Shown: piece by piece, positions 28,661 to 37,722 of the stretch
Layout of the letters: each line of letters opens with the position of its first letter
How positions within the stretch are numbered: the first letter of the stretch is position 1
Assembly: GCA_016935665.1 (NCBI GenBank)
Contig: JAFGQN010000016.1
Span: 1-53,905 of the forward strand
Origin: Deltaproteobacteria bacterium
GTDB taxonomy: Bacteria; Myxococcota_A; Polyangia; JAAYKL01
DNA length: 53,905 bases
Reading direction: 5' to 3'
Program-made: the position numbers and the translations under genes
Notes under the pieces: model-generated
What the model was told of the DNA's origin: nothing
The model's input: only the letters and a program-made list of their open reading frames with translations
Databases searched by the model: none

Positions 28661-29776
28661 TCAGTCACTCATTTCTCTGGCATTGGTGTCAGATGATACC
28701 ATATCTGACGCAGCAGATTCCGGAGCATCCAGTTCCATAACATCCCCGGATTGCGATGCATTGGCGGCAGCCTCGCCGGCCTTCGGCAGTTCCAGTTTCA
28801 GTTTGTCCAGATTTTCCTGGTAAATTTTTACATTTGCCTTCTTGCGTAATGTGGCAACAAATTCATCCATTTTTTCGCGCTTTATTTCCCGAAGCACGCG
28901 ATTTTCAATTAGTCGCTTCACACTGTTATAAGATCGATTCAAGGCGGGCTTCACTGTGGACAGCATCAACACATGGTATCCCAAAGCCGTTTTCACCGGT
29001 TCGGCGTACAGCTGATTGGGACGGGTTAGCGTCCAGGTGGCTGTGGCCACCGCTTCAGAAACCCCGGGGGCCTGCTCAAACGCCCGACCGGGCCCGTTTT
29101 CTTTGCTCGCGGCAATATCTTTGGGATTGGTGACATATCCCACATCACCCGCACGATTTCTGCCTGCTTCATCGATGGAAATCGTTCGGGCCAATTCGCG
29201 AAAACGGGCTCTGGGATCCGACGACTTTTGAATATCGGCAATGATTTCTCTGGCTTCATTTTCTGTGGCCAGCACAATCTGGCTCACACGGCGCTGCTCG
29301 GGACTGTGGTACTTCAACCACTCCTTTTCGTATTCTTTTTTTAGCCGGGACTCATCCACACTGGCGGGAAACAATTCATCCTGCAGGTCATTTTTAACCA
29401 TCAGCCGAACCATTACCTGTTTCACGGCGCGCTGAACTTCCGGAGATTCATCCAGACCATTGCGAATGGCTTCCTGAGACAACAGCTCAATCTGAATCAG
29501 TTTCTGTAAAAACTCTTTGCGCTTCTCCGGCGTGGCCCAGCGGCGTTTAATGTATGGCGATAAACGATTTATCTGTTCCGTGACATCGCCCACAGTAATG
29601 GTCTCTTCCCCGACTTTGGCCACCACTTTGGCCGCCTGGGCCGCTGTCAATCCATTAGTGAGTTCCTCTTTGGGCTTTGGGTTGTCGTCCTTTGACGGCG
29701 CTGCAGCTTTGTTTTTGCATCCCAGCACAGCCAGCATACACAGCAGCAACATCGAATTTTTCAACAAAAGGGGCAT
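28661..29776 (-). CDS. PrsA-like parvulin lipoprotein
   Basis: 371 residues from the ATG at 29776, behind GGAGAG and starting a lipoprotein signal with lipobox VLGC (near residue 20). The frame stays open a further 116 codons upstream, and part of that looks coding-like, so the start is likely but not certain. After a Pro/Lys linker come a SurA-N-like helical part and a PpiC domain (about 185-290; RRVSQIVLATENEA, GDVGYVTNPK, TALGYHVLML). The tail is acidic and rich in Ser/Ala. It is predicted to fold exported proteins at the membrane, and is the first gene of the surA/ctpA operon. Confidence 0.88.
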   Translation of the reverse strand: MPLLLKNSMLLLCMLAVLGCKNKAAAPSKDDNPKPKEELTNGLTAAQAAKVVAKVGEETITVGDVTEQINRLSPYIKRRWATPEKRKEFLQKLIQIELLSQEAIRNGLDESPEVQRAVKQVMVRLMVKNDLQDELFPASVDESRLKKEYEKEWLKYHSPEQRRVSQIVLATENEAREIIADIQKSSDPRARFRELARTISIDEAGRNRAGDVGYVTNPKDIAASKENGPGRAFEQAPGVSEAVATATWTLTRPNQLYAEPVKTALGYHVLMLSTVKPALNRSYNSVKRLIENRVLREIKREKMDEFVATLRKKANVKIYQENLDKLKLELPKAGEAAANASQSGDVMELDAPESAASDMVSSDTNAREMSD

Positions 29777-29995
29777 TTCATTACTCTCCAAATGGGCGTA
29801 AATGACCACAATTTTATCGGTTTTATCGCACAGGAGTCCGCCTCGCGCAAGCCAACATTCGTAGCCATTCATATCTTTTAACACGCGGTAACACTTTTGC
29901 AGTGAATTGGTGTTCCATTTTTCAGGATGCGCATCACACCTAAAAACAATACGCCGTCTGTACGCCACGTTGGACCCTTCCTCCAAAGAGGCACA

Positions 29996-30586
29996 GTGCG
30001 GCGGATTGTGCTTTTGTCCTGGTTGGGCCTGATAGCCACAGGATTCGCGGTGTGGGGTGAGTCCTGTTTCAAAACATCCACATCCGGTGGAAAAACCGTC
30101 CCCAAAAAGCGCCACGCCATCCACACCGAAAAAAGGGCAACGGACGAAGAACGCATTTCCGCCACATCCTCAAATAGTATTCCGGACCTTCGACTGTATC
30201 AGAATACGCACGCCGGTGTGCGCCAGTTGCAAAGCGGGCATACCGTACTGGAAGGCGACACAATTCAAATTCAGTATTCGACTCAAGCCCAATATGGCAT
30301 AATCATCTCGGTGGATGGGCGAGGAACCGTCTCTCAGCACTTTCCAGACGAAGGCATTCAAAGCACGCATATTCAGAGCGGCCGCCACGTACTGCCATTC
30401 GCATTTGAACTGGACGATGCACCCGGATACGAGATATTTTTTTTCATTTCTTCCAATAAATCTATTTCGCTCGAAGATATTCGCAAAGAAGTTCAGAAAA
30501 CAAAAACGGTCCACGATACGCCACAGATAGCGGGAGATGGTATTCACATAAAACGGGTTGTGCTACACAAGATGCCCAGGGAGTGA
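29996..30586 (+). CDS. Exported DUF4384-like protein
   Basis: 196 residues from the GTG at 29996, chosen because AAAGAGG is 4 bases upstream and a signal segment (RRIVLLSWLGLIATGFAVWG) follows at once; an ATG at 29927 without a ribosome site is the alternative. The C-terminal half (about 85-175: LEGDTIQIQYSTQAQYGII, DGRGTVSQHFPDEG, GRHVLPFAFELDD) resembles the DUF4384 domain that bacteria often pair with caspase-like peptidases, and it parallels the periplasmic domain of the anti-sigma factor at 12897. It is transcribed away from the PrsA-like gene, 219 bases off. The next gene on this strand is frameshifted. Confidence 0.72.
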   Translation: MRRIVLLSWLGLIATGFAVWGESCFKTSTSGGKTVPKKRHAIHTEKRATDEERISATSSNSIPDLRLYQNTHAGVRQLQSGHTVLEGDTIQIQYSTQAQYGIIISVDGRGTVSQHFPDEGIQSTHIQSGRHVLPFAFELDDAPGYEIFFFISSNKSISLEDIRKEVQKTKTVHDTPQIAGDGIHIKRVVLHKMPRE

Positions 30587-30591
30587 CGGGA

Positions 30592-30823
30592 ATGAATACA
30601 GACAAGCGACCATTTTTAGTTTTATTGTGGCCACTGTGGCTTTTATTGGCCTCAGCCTCGCTGATACCCACTTCGGCTCACTCACGCAGATGACGATTTG
30701 ATTTTGTTCACAGATGCACAGCGACAGGCCCTGCAGGCCGGATTAGACCCAATGACCTGCATACTGGAACCCACCCGGAAAAACAGAGACAAGGCCGAAA
30801 TCAATTGGGTGCGGATCTTTTAG
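30592..30823 (+). pseudogene. Frameshifted small exported protein gene
   Basis: ATG at 30592, 5 bases after the DUF4384-like stop, opens a signal-peptide-like frame (LVLLWPLWLLLASASLIPTS) that stops at 30693 after 33 residues. A one-base shift in the codons just before that stop continues into an open, protein-like frame (ADDDLILFTDAQRQALQAG) to 30823. This reads as a single gene of about 75 residues broken by a frameshift. Product and function are unknown. Confidence 0.45.
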
Positions 30824-31122
30824 TCCGACACAATAATAAAAAAAAACAGCACATTGCAGCTGATAAGTTGAAAAAAAATGGGGCTTCCGAGTTACTTGTG
30901 AATTGCATAACACAATAATTAAGGAAACCCCGGATGGGGGTATGCACAGGGGTGTCGAGTTCTGTTTTATCTCGATTGCCCTGGTCACACACGGACGACA
31001 AATTGAAAATTGCGCCAAGTACGATATACAGACGAAATGGCTTTTTTTTTTCCTAAAGGTCGACTAAAAAAGTTCAGAACAAAACTTCAAATTGACGACG
31101 ATTGATTTTCAAGGAGGCCTGA
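30824..31122. other. Gene-poor spacer upstream of Cys-rich lipoprotein
   Basis: About 300 bases with A/T runs near 30838-30848 and 31042-31051. A 41-codon frame at 30940 looks weakly coding but has no ribosome site. I see no clear promoter. Confidence 0.3.
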
Positions 31123-31998
31123 ATGCTGCGACTCAGTTTATTTTGTTTGTTCGTTGTTTTTTTACTGACAGTGATGTCTGGATGCAAAGAGGACGATGGC
31201 GGGAACGATATTTCCAATGACACGGGTGATACCTCTTCGGTTGACAAAACCAGCGATGACATATCAACAGAATCGACAGACAATGGGAAAAACGATACGG
31301 GCGAGGAGGACTCAAACGCCTGGCTCGAAAACTTTGTCGCGCCTCTGGAATGGACGCTCCCCACGGATTGTGGAACGGTTGGAGAATCCTGCGAAAATCT
31401 CAACGGCTGTGGCGATGACAGCATTTGTCAGACCGAAGGTTGGGTGTGTACGCCGGACTTTACCGAAGAAGAAAGAACCCGTAGCGAAGCCTATCCTTAC
31501 TGCATGTCGTATGCGTGCATGAGCTACGAGGAAGCGTCGTGCTATTGCACGGGTAAAGGAGCGGAAGTGAATGCGGCCAAATGCAGCGGGGGCCCCAGGG
31601 CAGTTTTGGGCCAATGCGCAATGGAAAACAAATTGTGCACAGAACTAACATGCTGTGGAGATTTGGAGTGCATTGAGGTGATACCCAGAATCAAAAAATG
31701 TCAGCTACGTTGTGAAAACAACGATGACTGCGAAACCGGCTGCTGCTCTGATTTGCTGGGAATCGGCGTAATGGTCTGTGCGCCGGCATCCGAGTGTGAA
31801 GACCCGTGCGTGCCCCATGGCGGAGCATGCGAAGACACGCCAGATTGTTGTACATCAATGTGCGTCTCGTCACCGGATGACCGCATCGCGGGATGCCGAC
31901 ATTACTGCTATGAGGACGAAGACTGCGGTTTTGGCTGCTGTCTGCCATTTGACAGCGGCGGCGGTTTCTGTGCGGATGATATTTTTTGCGGTAAATAA
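31123..31998 (+). CDS. Cys-rich lipoprotein with short Asp/Ser/Thr linker
   Basis: 291 residues. AGGAGG lies about 9 bases before the ATG. The lipoprotein signal ends in VMSGC. A Thr/Ser/Asp/Asn linker (about 22-66) is followed by a region with around 30 cysteines, many in pairs (ELTCCGDLECIEV, CETGCCSDLLG, TPDCCTSMCV, EDCGFGCCLPF). The spacing is like the small disulfide-knot repeats of secreted deltaproteobacterial proteins. It is probably displayed on the surface; binding partners are unknown. It is monocistronic as far as can be seen. Confidence 0.85.
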   Translation: MLRLSLFCLFVVFLLTVMSGCKEDDGGNDISNDTGDTSSVDKTSDDISTESTDNGKNDTGEEDSNAWLENFVAPLEWTLPTDCGTVGESCENLNGCGDDSICQTEGWVCTPDFTEEERTRSEAYPYCMSYACMSYEEASCYCTGKGAEVNAAKCSGGPRAVLGQCAMENKLCTELTCCGDLECIEVIPRIKKCQLRCENNDDCETGCCSDLLGIGVMVCAPASECEDPCVPHGGACEDTPDCCTSMCVSSPDDRIAGCRHYCYEDEDCGFGCCLPFDSGGGFCADDIFCGK

Positions 31999-32012
31999 AA
32001 ATTGCATACGGA

Positions 32013-32046
32013 CACCCGGCGATACAAAAGGATTCGGGTGCGGCTC
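32013..32046 (+). terminator. Possible terminator after Cys-rich lipoprotein
   Basis: CACCCG (32013-32018) can pair with CGGGTG (32035-32040) across a 16-base loop, followed by CGGCTCTTTTT. The stem is short and the loop long, so this is only plausible. Confidence 0.35.
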
Positions 32047-32089
32047 TTTTTAAGACGACGGATTGAGTTTTCATTTTACGTGCCTCTGT

Positions 32090-32274
32090 CTATTTAGGAT
32101 AGATTCTCAGCTGTTCTTTTTGAAAATGAAAATCCAAATATTCGTCGAGGTCATCCGGGCTCAGGGGGATGGTCTCCAACTGTTCACGAATTACTGTTCT
32201 CCGGTGGTTTTTAAATCCGGAGCACAGACACGGTGTTCGACTCTGGAAGCATTCGATTAATTTTGTGAAAGGAA
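32090..32274 (-). pseudogene. Coding-like remnant without a start codon
   Basis: A minus-strand frame of about 60 codons reads as convincing protein (PFTKLIECFQSRTPCLCSGF, then LETIPLSPDDLDEYLDFHFQ) and ends in TAG at 32090. An in-frame stop lies just upstream and there is no usable start, so it is probably the 3' end of a lost gene. The family is not recognised. It lies downstream of the exporter gene in the AT-rich island. Confidence 0.35.
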
Positions 32275-32364
32275 CACCATTTTTTCAACTGTATAATTCG
32301 CATTTTTGATGAACTTCTAAACACCGTCTCCATTTATTCATTCCGTCCACTTTGATAAAGAGAC

Positions 32365-33234
32365 TTAACGGGATACTGCTTTCATCGTTTCCCGCCTGTC
32401 AGCCACCATAATGTAAAGCGTTCCGCCAACAATGACAATTCCTCCAATGATAGTTGTCACATGTGGGGTTTCTCCGAACACCGCGTACCCCATTACAACC
32501 GAAAAAACGATCTCCAGGTACATGAACGGCGCCAGAAAGGAAGCATCTTCCAAAGATAGTGCCTTCAACAAAAAAAACAGAACAATGTTGAACATCAGAC
32601 CGATAACAAAAAGCCCAATCATGTGCATGGAAGAGGGTGTCTTCCATACACTGATAGCCGGTCCAAGGGTAAGCAGTGACGCAAACAGTGAAGCGTACAG
32701 AATCATCGTTACGATGGATTCCGTCTCCAGATGCTTCTTGTTCATTATTTCCAGTAGCGCATAAAAAAACGCGCCGAGCAACATGATGGAAACCATCGGA
32801 TCGAATGATGGCGTAAACGGTCCAACAACAATTAAAACACCTATAAATCCAATCATCGTAGCCACTACTCTTTTTATTCCAACTTTTTCTTTCAATATCA
32901 ATGACGCCAGCGGCAGCAAAAATAGCGTAATGGAAAAACTTATCACGGTAGCTGCGGTGATTTGCACAGTTTCGAGCCCCCAATACCAACACAGAGTAGC
33001 GGCAAACAAAACGGCTGACCGTAAAAAATGAAATCCTGTTGTTTGAGTCCTGAAAGTCCCCATCCCCTGAAAAAGCGCCACTGGCACAATGGTGACAAAG
33101 CTGAAAAAGAAAAGAAAGAAAGATACTTGCAGAAAAGGGAGTTCCTGTTCGAGATACTTGGCATAAATATCATTTGCATTCACCAGCCAAAGGTGAATGA
33201 CAAAAGAAACAATTCCCAGAGACCTATTGCTCAT
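32365..33234 (-). CDS. EamA/DMT-family transporter
   Basis: 289 residues, ten hydrophobic segments in two halves, the EamA (drug/metabolite transporter) layout. Typical features are the Pro/Gly-rich ends of helices and LILKEKVGIKRVVATMIGFIG at the end of the first half, repeated in style by YAVFGETPHVTTIIGGIVIV in the second. EamA proteins usually export amino acids, amino-acid derivatives or other small metabolites across the inner membrane. It follows the alpha-oxoamine synthase gene by 128 bases on the same strand and could export that pathway's product (inference from position). Confidence 0.88.
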   Translation of the reverse strand: MSNRSLGIVSFVIHLWLVNANDIYAKYLEQELPFLQVSFFLFFFSFVTIVPVALFQGMGTFRTQTTGFHFLRSAVLFAATLCWYWGLETVQITAATVISFSITLFLLPLASLILKEKVGIKRVVATMIGFIGVLIVVGPFTPSFDPMVSIMLLGAFFYALLEIMNKKHLETESIVTMILYASLFASLLTLGPAISVWKTPSSMHMIGLFVIGLMFNIVLFFLLKALSLEDASFLAPFMYLEIVFSVVMGYAVFGETPHVTTIIGGIVIVGGTLYIMVADRRETMKAVSR

Positions 33235-33362
33235 TTTGTATCCGTAAAAATAACTCTAAAGACTGAATTCATGCAATCTTCAGCTGTTCATGCCAAGGCG
33301 ATTCATGCTAAGAAAATGCGTCTGCGTGTCTTTCTGCACAAGCTGCCATTTACTGTTTTTAA

Positions 33363-34628
33363 CTATTTCGTTTTTAAAAAACGTTTTTCTGTGAGGCAGT
33401 CCTTTACGTCGGAAAATGCGGCAAGTAATTGATCGACTTCTTCATGGGTGTTTGCCGCGGTAAGAGTGATTCGGTGCCCTTCTTCACCTCTAATGACCAT
33501 GGGATAAGGAGATACGGTCACCAGAATACCTTTTTCATACAACATATTTGCGGAATCAATTAACGCATCATTGTCCCCAATAAGTGCATACACTATGGGA
33601 AAGCCGCTCTTATTGAACACCGTGTATCCAAGCGCCCGCAGTCCTTTTATCGTCCTGTTCGTCAATTCCCATAATCTCTTTCTGTACTGGTCTCCTCGTG
33701 CTTTGTTTATTTTTAATCCATTTGCAAGTGTCGACAGAGATGCTGTTGGACAAGGTCCCGACAGGTCGTATGTTGTGGCGAACGCCTGAAGAAATGTCTT
33801 CATTTCATGCGAACAACCGACAAAAGCGGCCATCGAGGAATATGCTTTTGAGCATCCGCCCACATAAATTATATTTTCGTAGTCGAGCCCATAGTATTTT
33901 ACGATGCCATTGCCATTGAATCCGTAAGGCATATCACTGGTTGGATTCTCGCCAACGATACCGAATCCATGGGCGTCATCGATATACAATATGGCATCGT
34001 ATTTTTTTGCGAGTGAGACCAGCTCCGGAATTCTGGCAAAATCGCCGGACATGGAGTAGACACCATCCACCATAATGACTTTACGTGGGTTGTCTTTATG
34101 TTTCTTCAGCATGGTTTCAAGCGTCTCGAAATCGTCCTGTCTGAAGCTCTCTAATGTCGCACCGCTGTCCCGAGCGATTTTTGCGCCTTCATACATGGTC
34201 TCATGCCCGGACTTGTCGAGAATCAACACACCATTTTTTCCAACCAGCGCCGGCAACACACTGATTGATATCAACGTGACAGTAGGAATGATAAGCGTCG
34301 TTTCCGTGCCTATCAATTCGGCGAGTTCTCGTTCCAGCGCATCATATATTCCTGGGCTGGCCACCAGTCGGCACCAGCTGGGGTGTACGCCCCAGTTTTT
34401 TATCTCTTTGTCAATATCATTGCTGGTTTCCGAATCCAAATCCAGTCCCAGATAATTGCACGAAGCGAAATCCACCACCCAGTGCCCCTTCTCAACTTCT
34501 ACCTTTCTGCCATCAATGCCTGACACAATGACATTGTACTGTTTCATTTGATTGAACATGGTTCGAATCTGCGATCGCCGATGCTCGTTCATTGTTGCTT
34601 CTATCAATCTCTTCTCTGCTGAGTTCAT
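33363..34628 (-). CDS. Alpha-oxoamine synthase (BioF/KBL/CqsA-like PLP enzyme)
   Basis: 421 residues. The fold-type I motifs are in place: His142 in KSGHETMYE (ring stacking), DDAHGFG with Asp218 and His220, and the PLP lysine Lys261 in GGCSKAYS. Enzymes of this family condense an acyl thioester with an amino acid and release CO2, as in 7-keto-8-aminopelargonate, sphinganine or CAI-1 synthesis. There is no biotin gene nearby, so a specialised product such as an alpha-aminoketone is more likely. It starts one base after the GNAT stop with AAAGGA upstream. The acyl donor cannot be told. Confidence 0.88.
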   Translation of the reverse strand: MNSAEKRLIEATMNEHRRSQIRTMFNQMKQYNVIVSGIDGRKVEVEKGHWVVDFASCNYLGLDLDSETSNDIDKEIKNWGVHPSWCRLVASPGIYDALERELAELIGTETTLIIPTVTLISISVLPALVGKNGVLILDKSGHETMYEGAKIARDSGATLESFRQDDFETLETMLKKHKDNPRKVIMVDGVYSMSGDFARIPELVSLAKKYDAILYIDDAHGFGIVGENPTSDMPYGFNGNGIVKYYGLDYENIIYVGGCSKAYSSMAAFVGCSHEMKTFLQAFATTYDLSGPCPTASLSTLANGLKINKARGDQYRKRLWELTNRTIKGLRALGYTVFNKSGFPIVYALIGDNDALIDSANMLYEKGILVTVSPYPMVIRGEEGHRITLTAANTHEEVDQLLAAFSDVKDCLTEKRFLKTK

Positions 34629-34629
34629 C

Positions 34630-35451
34630 CTAAATGTCCTTTGTTAATGGTCGTCGAAAAAGCCTTCGACGAAAAAACGCGTTGAAACCAGTTTTCAAAC
34701 AGGCCTGATTGCTGAATGCATCACCGTCACAGTTGACAAACGCGTGCGAACATCCGAGTTTTGTGCTGAAGTTAATGCAATGCATCAACATCGTGGAATA
34801 CAGCCCTTGGCAACGATACGGCGTCAATACTGCGGCTTCGGAAAAGAATGCGAATGGACCACATACACTTACGGCGCCCGTCATTACCGGGATTCCGTCC
34901 AATCGTCCAAGGAAAAAGCTGTGTTCGTTTTTATTGTCTATTTTTAAAGCATGCGCTCTTTTTCTAAAAAAAGCCCCAAGCGCATCCGTTATGTCGTTGC
35001 ATGCAGTATCTATCTCCCAGAAAACATGCATATCCGGGCTATTCGGATGCACATTTTGAATGTGGAGTCTTCCAGCATCGATTTTAATGTGGCTTTCAGT
35101 TTCCATTAACTTGTTGCTGTCCAGTTTTTTTTGATACCAGACCTCCAGCTCTGACGCATCCTCTTTATATCCGCAGTCTTTGAGCGAATCCTCCAGCGCC
35201 AAGGGAGAACAAGGGTCAACATACACGCATGATGCTGTCCCTCTTTGCTCAAAAAACTGCTCAATTTCTCCCAATGTATCCCTGTCATCACTCGCCAGAG
35301 TGTGAGCACAGTTGTAATATTTTCTGTCTGCAATCGCGTTAAACGAGATCAAAAATCGCTGTGTGTCCACCAGTTCTTCAAAATACAATGAGTGCATTGT
35401 TCGGTAATATGCCCTCAATATGTCACGAATATAAGGACGGGAGATTTTCAT
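34630..35451 (-). CDS. GNAT-like acetyltransferase
   Basis: 273 residues. The C-terminal half has the GNAT pattern: EAAVLTPYRCQGLYSTMLMH matches the acetyl-CoA loop (Q/RxxGxG/A, here RCQGLY), followed by FVNCDGDAFSNQACLKTGF, which fits the final strand and the usual N..A...Y/F KxGF motif. The N-terminal half is a second, weaker domain. The expected reaction is acyl transfer from CoA to an amine. It lies between the adenylating enzyme (5 bases upstream) and the alpha-oxoamine synthase (1 base downstream), behind AAGGAG, so it probably modifies the amino substrate or product of the same pathway. Confidence 0.8.
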   Translation of the reverse strand: MKISRPYIRDILRAYYRTMHSLYFEELVDTQRFLISFNAIADRKYYNCAHTLASDDRDTLGEIEQFFEQRGTASCVYVDPCSPLALEDSLKDCGYKEDASELEVWYQKKLDSNKLMETESHIKIDAGRLHIQNVHPNSPDMHVFWEIDTACNDITDALGAFFRKRAHALKIDNKNEHSFFLGRLDGIPVMTGAVSVCGPFAFFSEAAVLTPYRCQGLYSTMLMHCINFSTKLGCSHAFVNCDGDAFSNQACLKTGFNAFFRRRLFRRPLTKDI

Positions 35452-35456
35452 AATGG

Positions 35457-37049
35457 CTAAACTCCTTCTCTGTTCAGGATCTCCTTTTGCAATAAAATGC
35501 GATCTATCTTCCCGGCTGAGCTCATGGGCATTTCTCTTTTTTGTATGTACCTATAAGGCATCATGTAGGCGGGAAGATGTTGAAAAAGGTTTTTTTCAAC
35601 ATCTTCTTCGTTGTATGAAGCGCCGTTTAAAGAAGTATAGAAGCAATACAATCTGTTCCCGTATTTGCTGTCCGGAATCGCAACAACACACGCCTTGTCC
35701 AGGTTATTGTCCTTTGCCAACGCGGATTCCACTTCACCGATTTCTATTCGAAATCCTTTCACTTTAACCATATGATCTCGTCTTCCACAATAATGCAGAA
35801 TGCCATTTGAATCCCGATATCCGAAGTCTCCGGTTCGCCAAAAATAGGCGGGAGATTTATGAAACGGACTTTTTACAAGGTGTTTTTTGGTTTGCTCCTC
35901 CATCCCGAGATATCCCAAAGTAACAGTGCCGCCTCTGCACCACAGTTCTCCGGTCTCTCCGATGTCACACAACTGTTCAGAATTTTCGGAAACGACAATA
36001 ATTTCTGTATCGTCCACTTCTTTTCCAAGGGGAATGGGTTCATCATTCTTTGGTGGTTTGCGAATCCACTGACATGTAATAATATTTGTTTCCGTGGGAC
36101 CATAAATATTCGCTACTGGAACACCAGGGATTGTATTCATAAACCGGCGAAGAAACGGTGTTGGAAAAGGCTCACCTGCATACATCACCTTTTTTAAATT
36201 AAGTCCTTCTCTTCCCAGATTTCCCCGGTTCATGAGCGATATTAGTGTTGACGGTGTCGTATAAAGGGTCGTCGCTTTTTCCCGGATCATTAAATCCACA
36301 TATGCCGCATGTTTATTGTCTCTTTTACTGAACCAGTCAAAACAAACGAGCGTTGCACCTGCACCAAGGGTATTAAAAATGTCAAAAACCGACAAATCGA
36401 ATTTAAATGGCGCCCTCGACATAACCACATCATCAGATGTCAGCTGAAACGTCTTCTGCATCCAGTCCACGAAGGTTCTTGCATTGCGATGGCTCAACAT
36501 AATCCCTTTGGGGACACCCGTGGATCCAGAGCTGTGAAGAATGTATGCCAAATCGTCAGACACCTGATTTGACGGCGTTCGTTCTTCGATGCGCGTCAAA
36601 AGGACAGTAGAGAAATCAATATGGTCTGCGGCCGGCGTACAGGGATGTGGATGCAGCAACACAAAGAGAATCTTTTTATTGGCTTCAATCAGTTCCCTGT
36701 GTTTTTCATAAAAACGGGGATCCAGGGCAATCACATCCAATCCCGTATTGTCGATAATTTTCTGAAGTCGCTCTCCGGGAGAGCTTTCATCCAAAGGAAC
36801 ATAAGCCAGCCCAGATTTCAGAGCGCCGAAAACAGCTGCAATACTGTGAATGTGAACGTTGGACAAAATTCCCACATACGGAGAAAGTTGTCGGGAGCTT
36901 TTTCGTTTTAAAAAAATATTCGCATATTTATTCGCCATTTTTTCCAGCTCGTCATAGGAAATGGTGTGGCCGTTCTCCTCAACGATTGCCGTTTTATCTG
37001 CAAACTGCAAAACAGCATTTTCAAATACATTATGTAACAATCTACTCAT
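35457..37049 (-). CDS. Stand-alone amino-acid adenylation enzyme (NRPS A-domain type)
   Basis: 530 residues, one complete adenylation domain: SSGSTGVPKG (A3), FKFDLSVFDIF (A4, with the Asp that binds an alpha-amino group), NIYGPTETN (A5), GELWCRGG, YFWRTGDFGYRD (A7), GRRDHMVKVKGFRIE (A8) and SSAGKIDR (A10 lysine). No carrier protein or condensation domain is attached, and none is seen nearby. It should activate an amino acid as an acyl-adenylate; the partner is unknown. It overlaps the SAM-enzyme gene by 8 bases, with GGAG upstream. The substrate cannot be predicted safely by eye. Confidence 0.9.
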   Translation of the reverse strand: MSRLLHNVFENAVLQFADKTAIVEENGHTISYDELEKMANKYANIFLKRKSSRQLSPYVGILSNVHIHSIAAVFGALKSGLAYVPLDESSPGERLQKIIDNTGLDVIALDPRFYEKHRELIEANKKILFVLLHPHPCTPAADHIDFSTVLLTRIEERTPSNQVSDDLAYILHSSGSTGVPKGIMLSHRNARTFVDWMQKTFQLTSDDVVMSRAPFKFDLSVFDIFNTLGAGATLVCFDWFSKRDNKHAAYVDLMIREKATTLYTTPSTLISLMNRGNLGREGLNLKKVMYAGEPFPTPFLRRFMNTIPGVPVANIYGPTETNIITCQWIRKPPKNDEPIPLGKEVDDTEIIVVSENSEQLCDIGETGELWCRGGTVTLGYLGMEEQTKKHLVKSPFHKSPAYFWRTGDFGYRDSNGILHYCGRRDHMVKVKGFRIEIGEVESALAKDNNLDKACVVAIPDSKYGNRLYCFYTSLNGASYNEEDVEKNLFQHLPAYMMPYRYIQKREMPMSSAGKIDRILLQKEILNREGV

Positions 37050-37722
37050 TACCTGCTCCTGCTTTTACAACGATGAATTCGCAAACGTCGTTCTCTATCT
37101 TCTGCGCATGCTTGAAATCTCGAATCTCCTGCAAATCCTTTAATGATATTTCTCTATTGAGATCGCCAACCAGCGTCGCGCAATCAGGCATTAACGTCTT
37201 GAGATAGCTAAAATAGTTTTGTCTTATTTTTTTGGATTTCTCGCTGTTTCCCCATTTGGAAATAACGAGAACATCTCCGTTTTTAAGAAGCTTATTCAAA
37301 TGGTATTGAAAACCATCGATATAGGCCGCCACATTGAAATGAAAAATAAGTACGCAAGGCGATGACGGAATATCAAATGAATCAATGGCGCAAAACGGCT
37401 TGTCCACCAGATGAACAGCAATGCTTCCCGAAGAGGCAATAAGAGATTTGACCGAGCTGTTGACATACAAATGAATTAACGGGTCGATTGCCGTATAGGA
37501 CAATGAATGCTTTTGAGCGACATCCAGATACATCAAAGGCCCCGCGCCCACTACAACAAGATGTTTTCCATGTACCAGCCGAGACAGAACCGCTCGCTCT
37601 TCCGTCAAATACGGTTGCGCGTTGCTTAACGCCAGAGGAGAAAACATGTAATAAAATCTCTCGGCGTCATTCTGAATTGCTTCTTTTAATTGCATGGGTA
37701 AAAAAACATTACTTTTCGACAT
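37042..37722 (-). CDS. SAM-dependent methyltransferase-like protein
   Basis: 226 residues from the ATG at 37722, which overlaps the stop of the small upstream ORF (TGATG); a TTG three bases earlier is also possible. The centre is a Rossmann nucleotide-binding loop HLVVVGAGPLMYLDVAQ (about 55-70) followed by an acidic residue after beta-2 (YTAIDP), as in class I SAM-binding enzymes. The loop GxGPL also recalls nicotianamine-synthase-like aminobutyryl transferases, so aminobutyryl transfer from SAM is an alternative to methylation. It overlaps the adenylation gene by 8 bases and is clearly in the same operon. Confidence 0.72.
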   Translation of the reverse strand: MSKSNVFLPMQLKEAIQNDAERFYYMFSPLALSNAQPYLTEERAVLSRLVHGKHLVVVGAGPLMYLDVAQKHSLSYTAIDPLIHLYVNSSVKSLIASSGSIAVHLVDKPFCAIDSFDIPSSPCVLIFHFNVAAYIDGFQYHLNKLLKNGDVLVISKWGNSEKSKKIRQNYFSYLKTLMPDCATLVGDLNREISLKDLQEIRDFKHAQKIENDVCEFIVVKAGAGNE

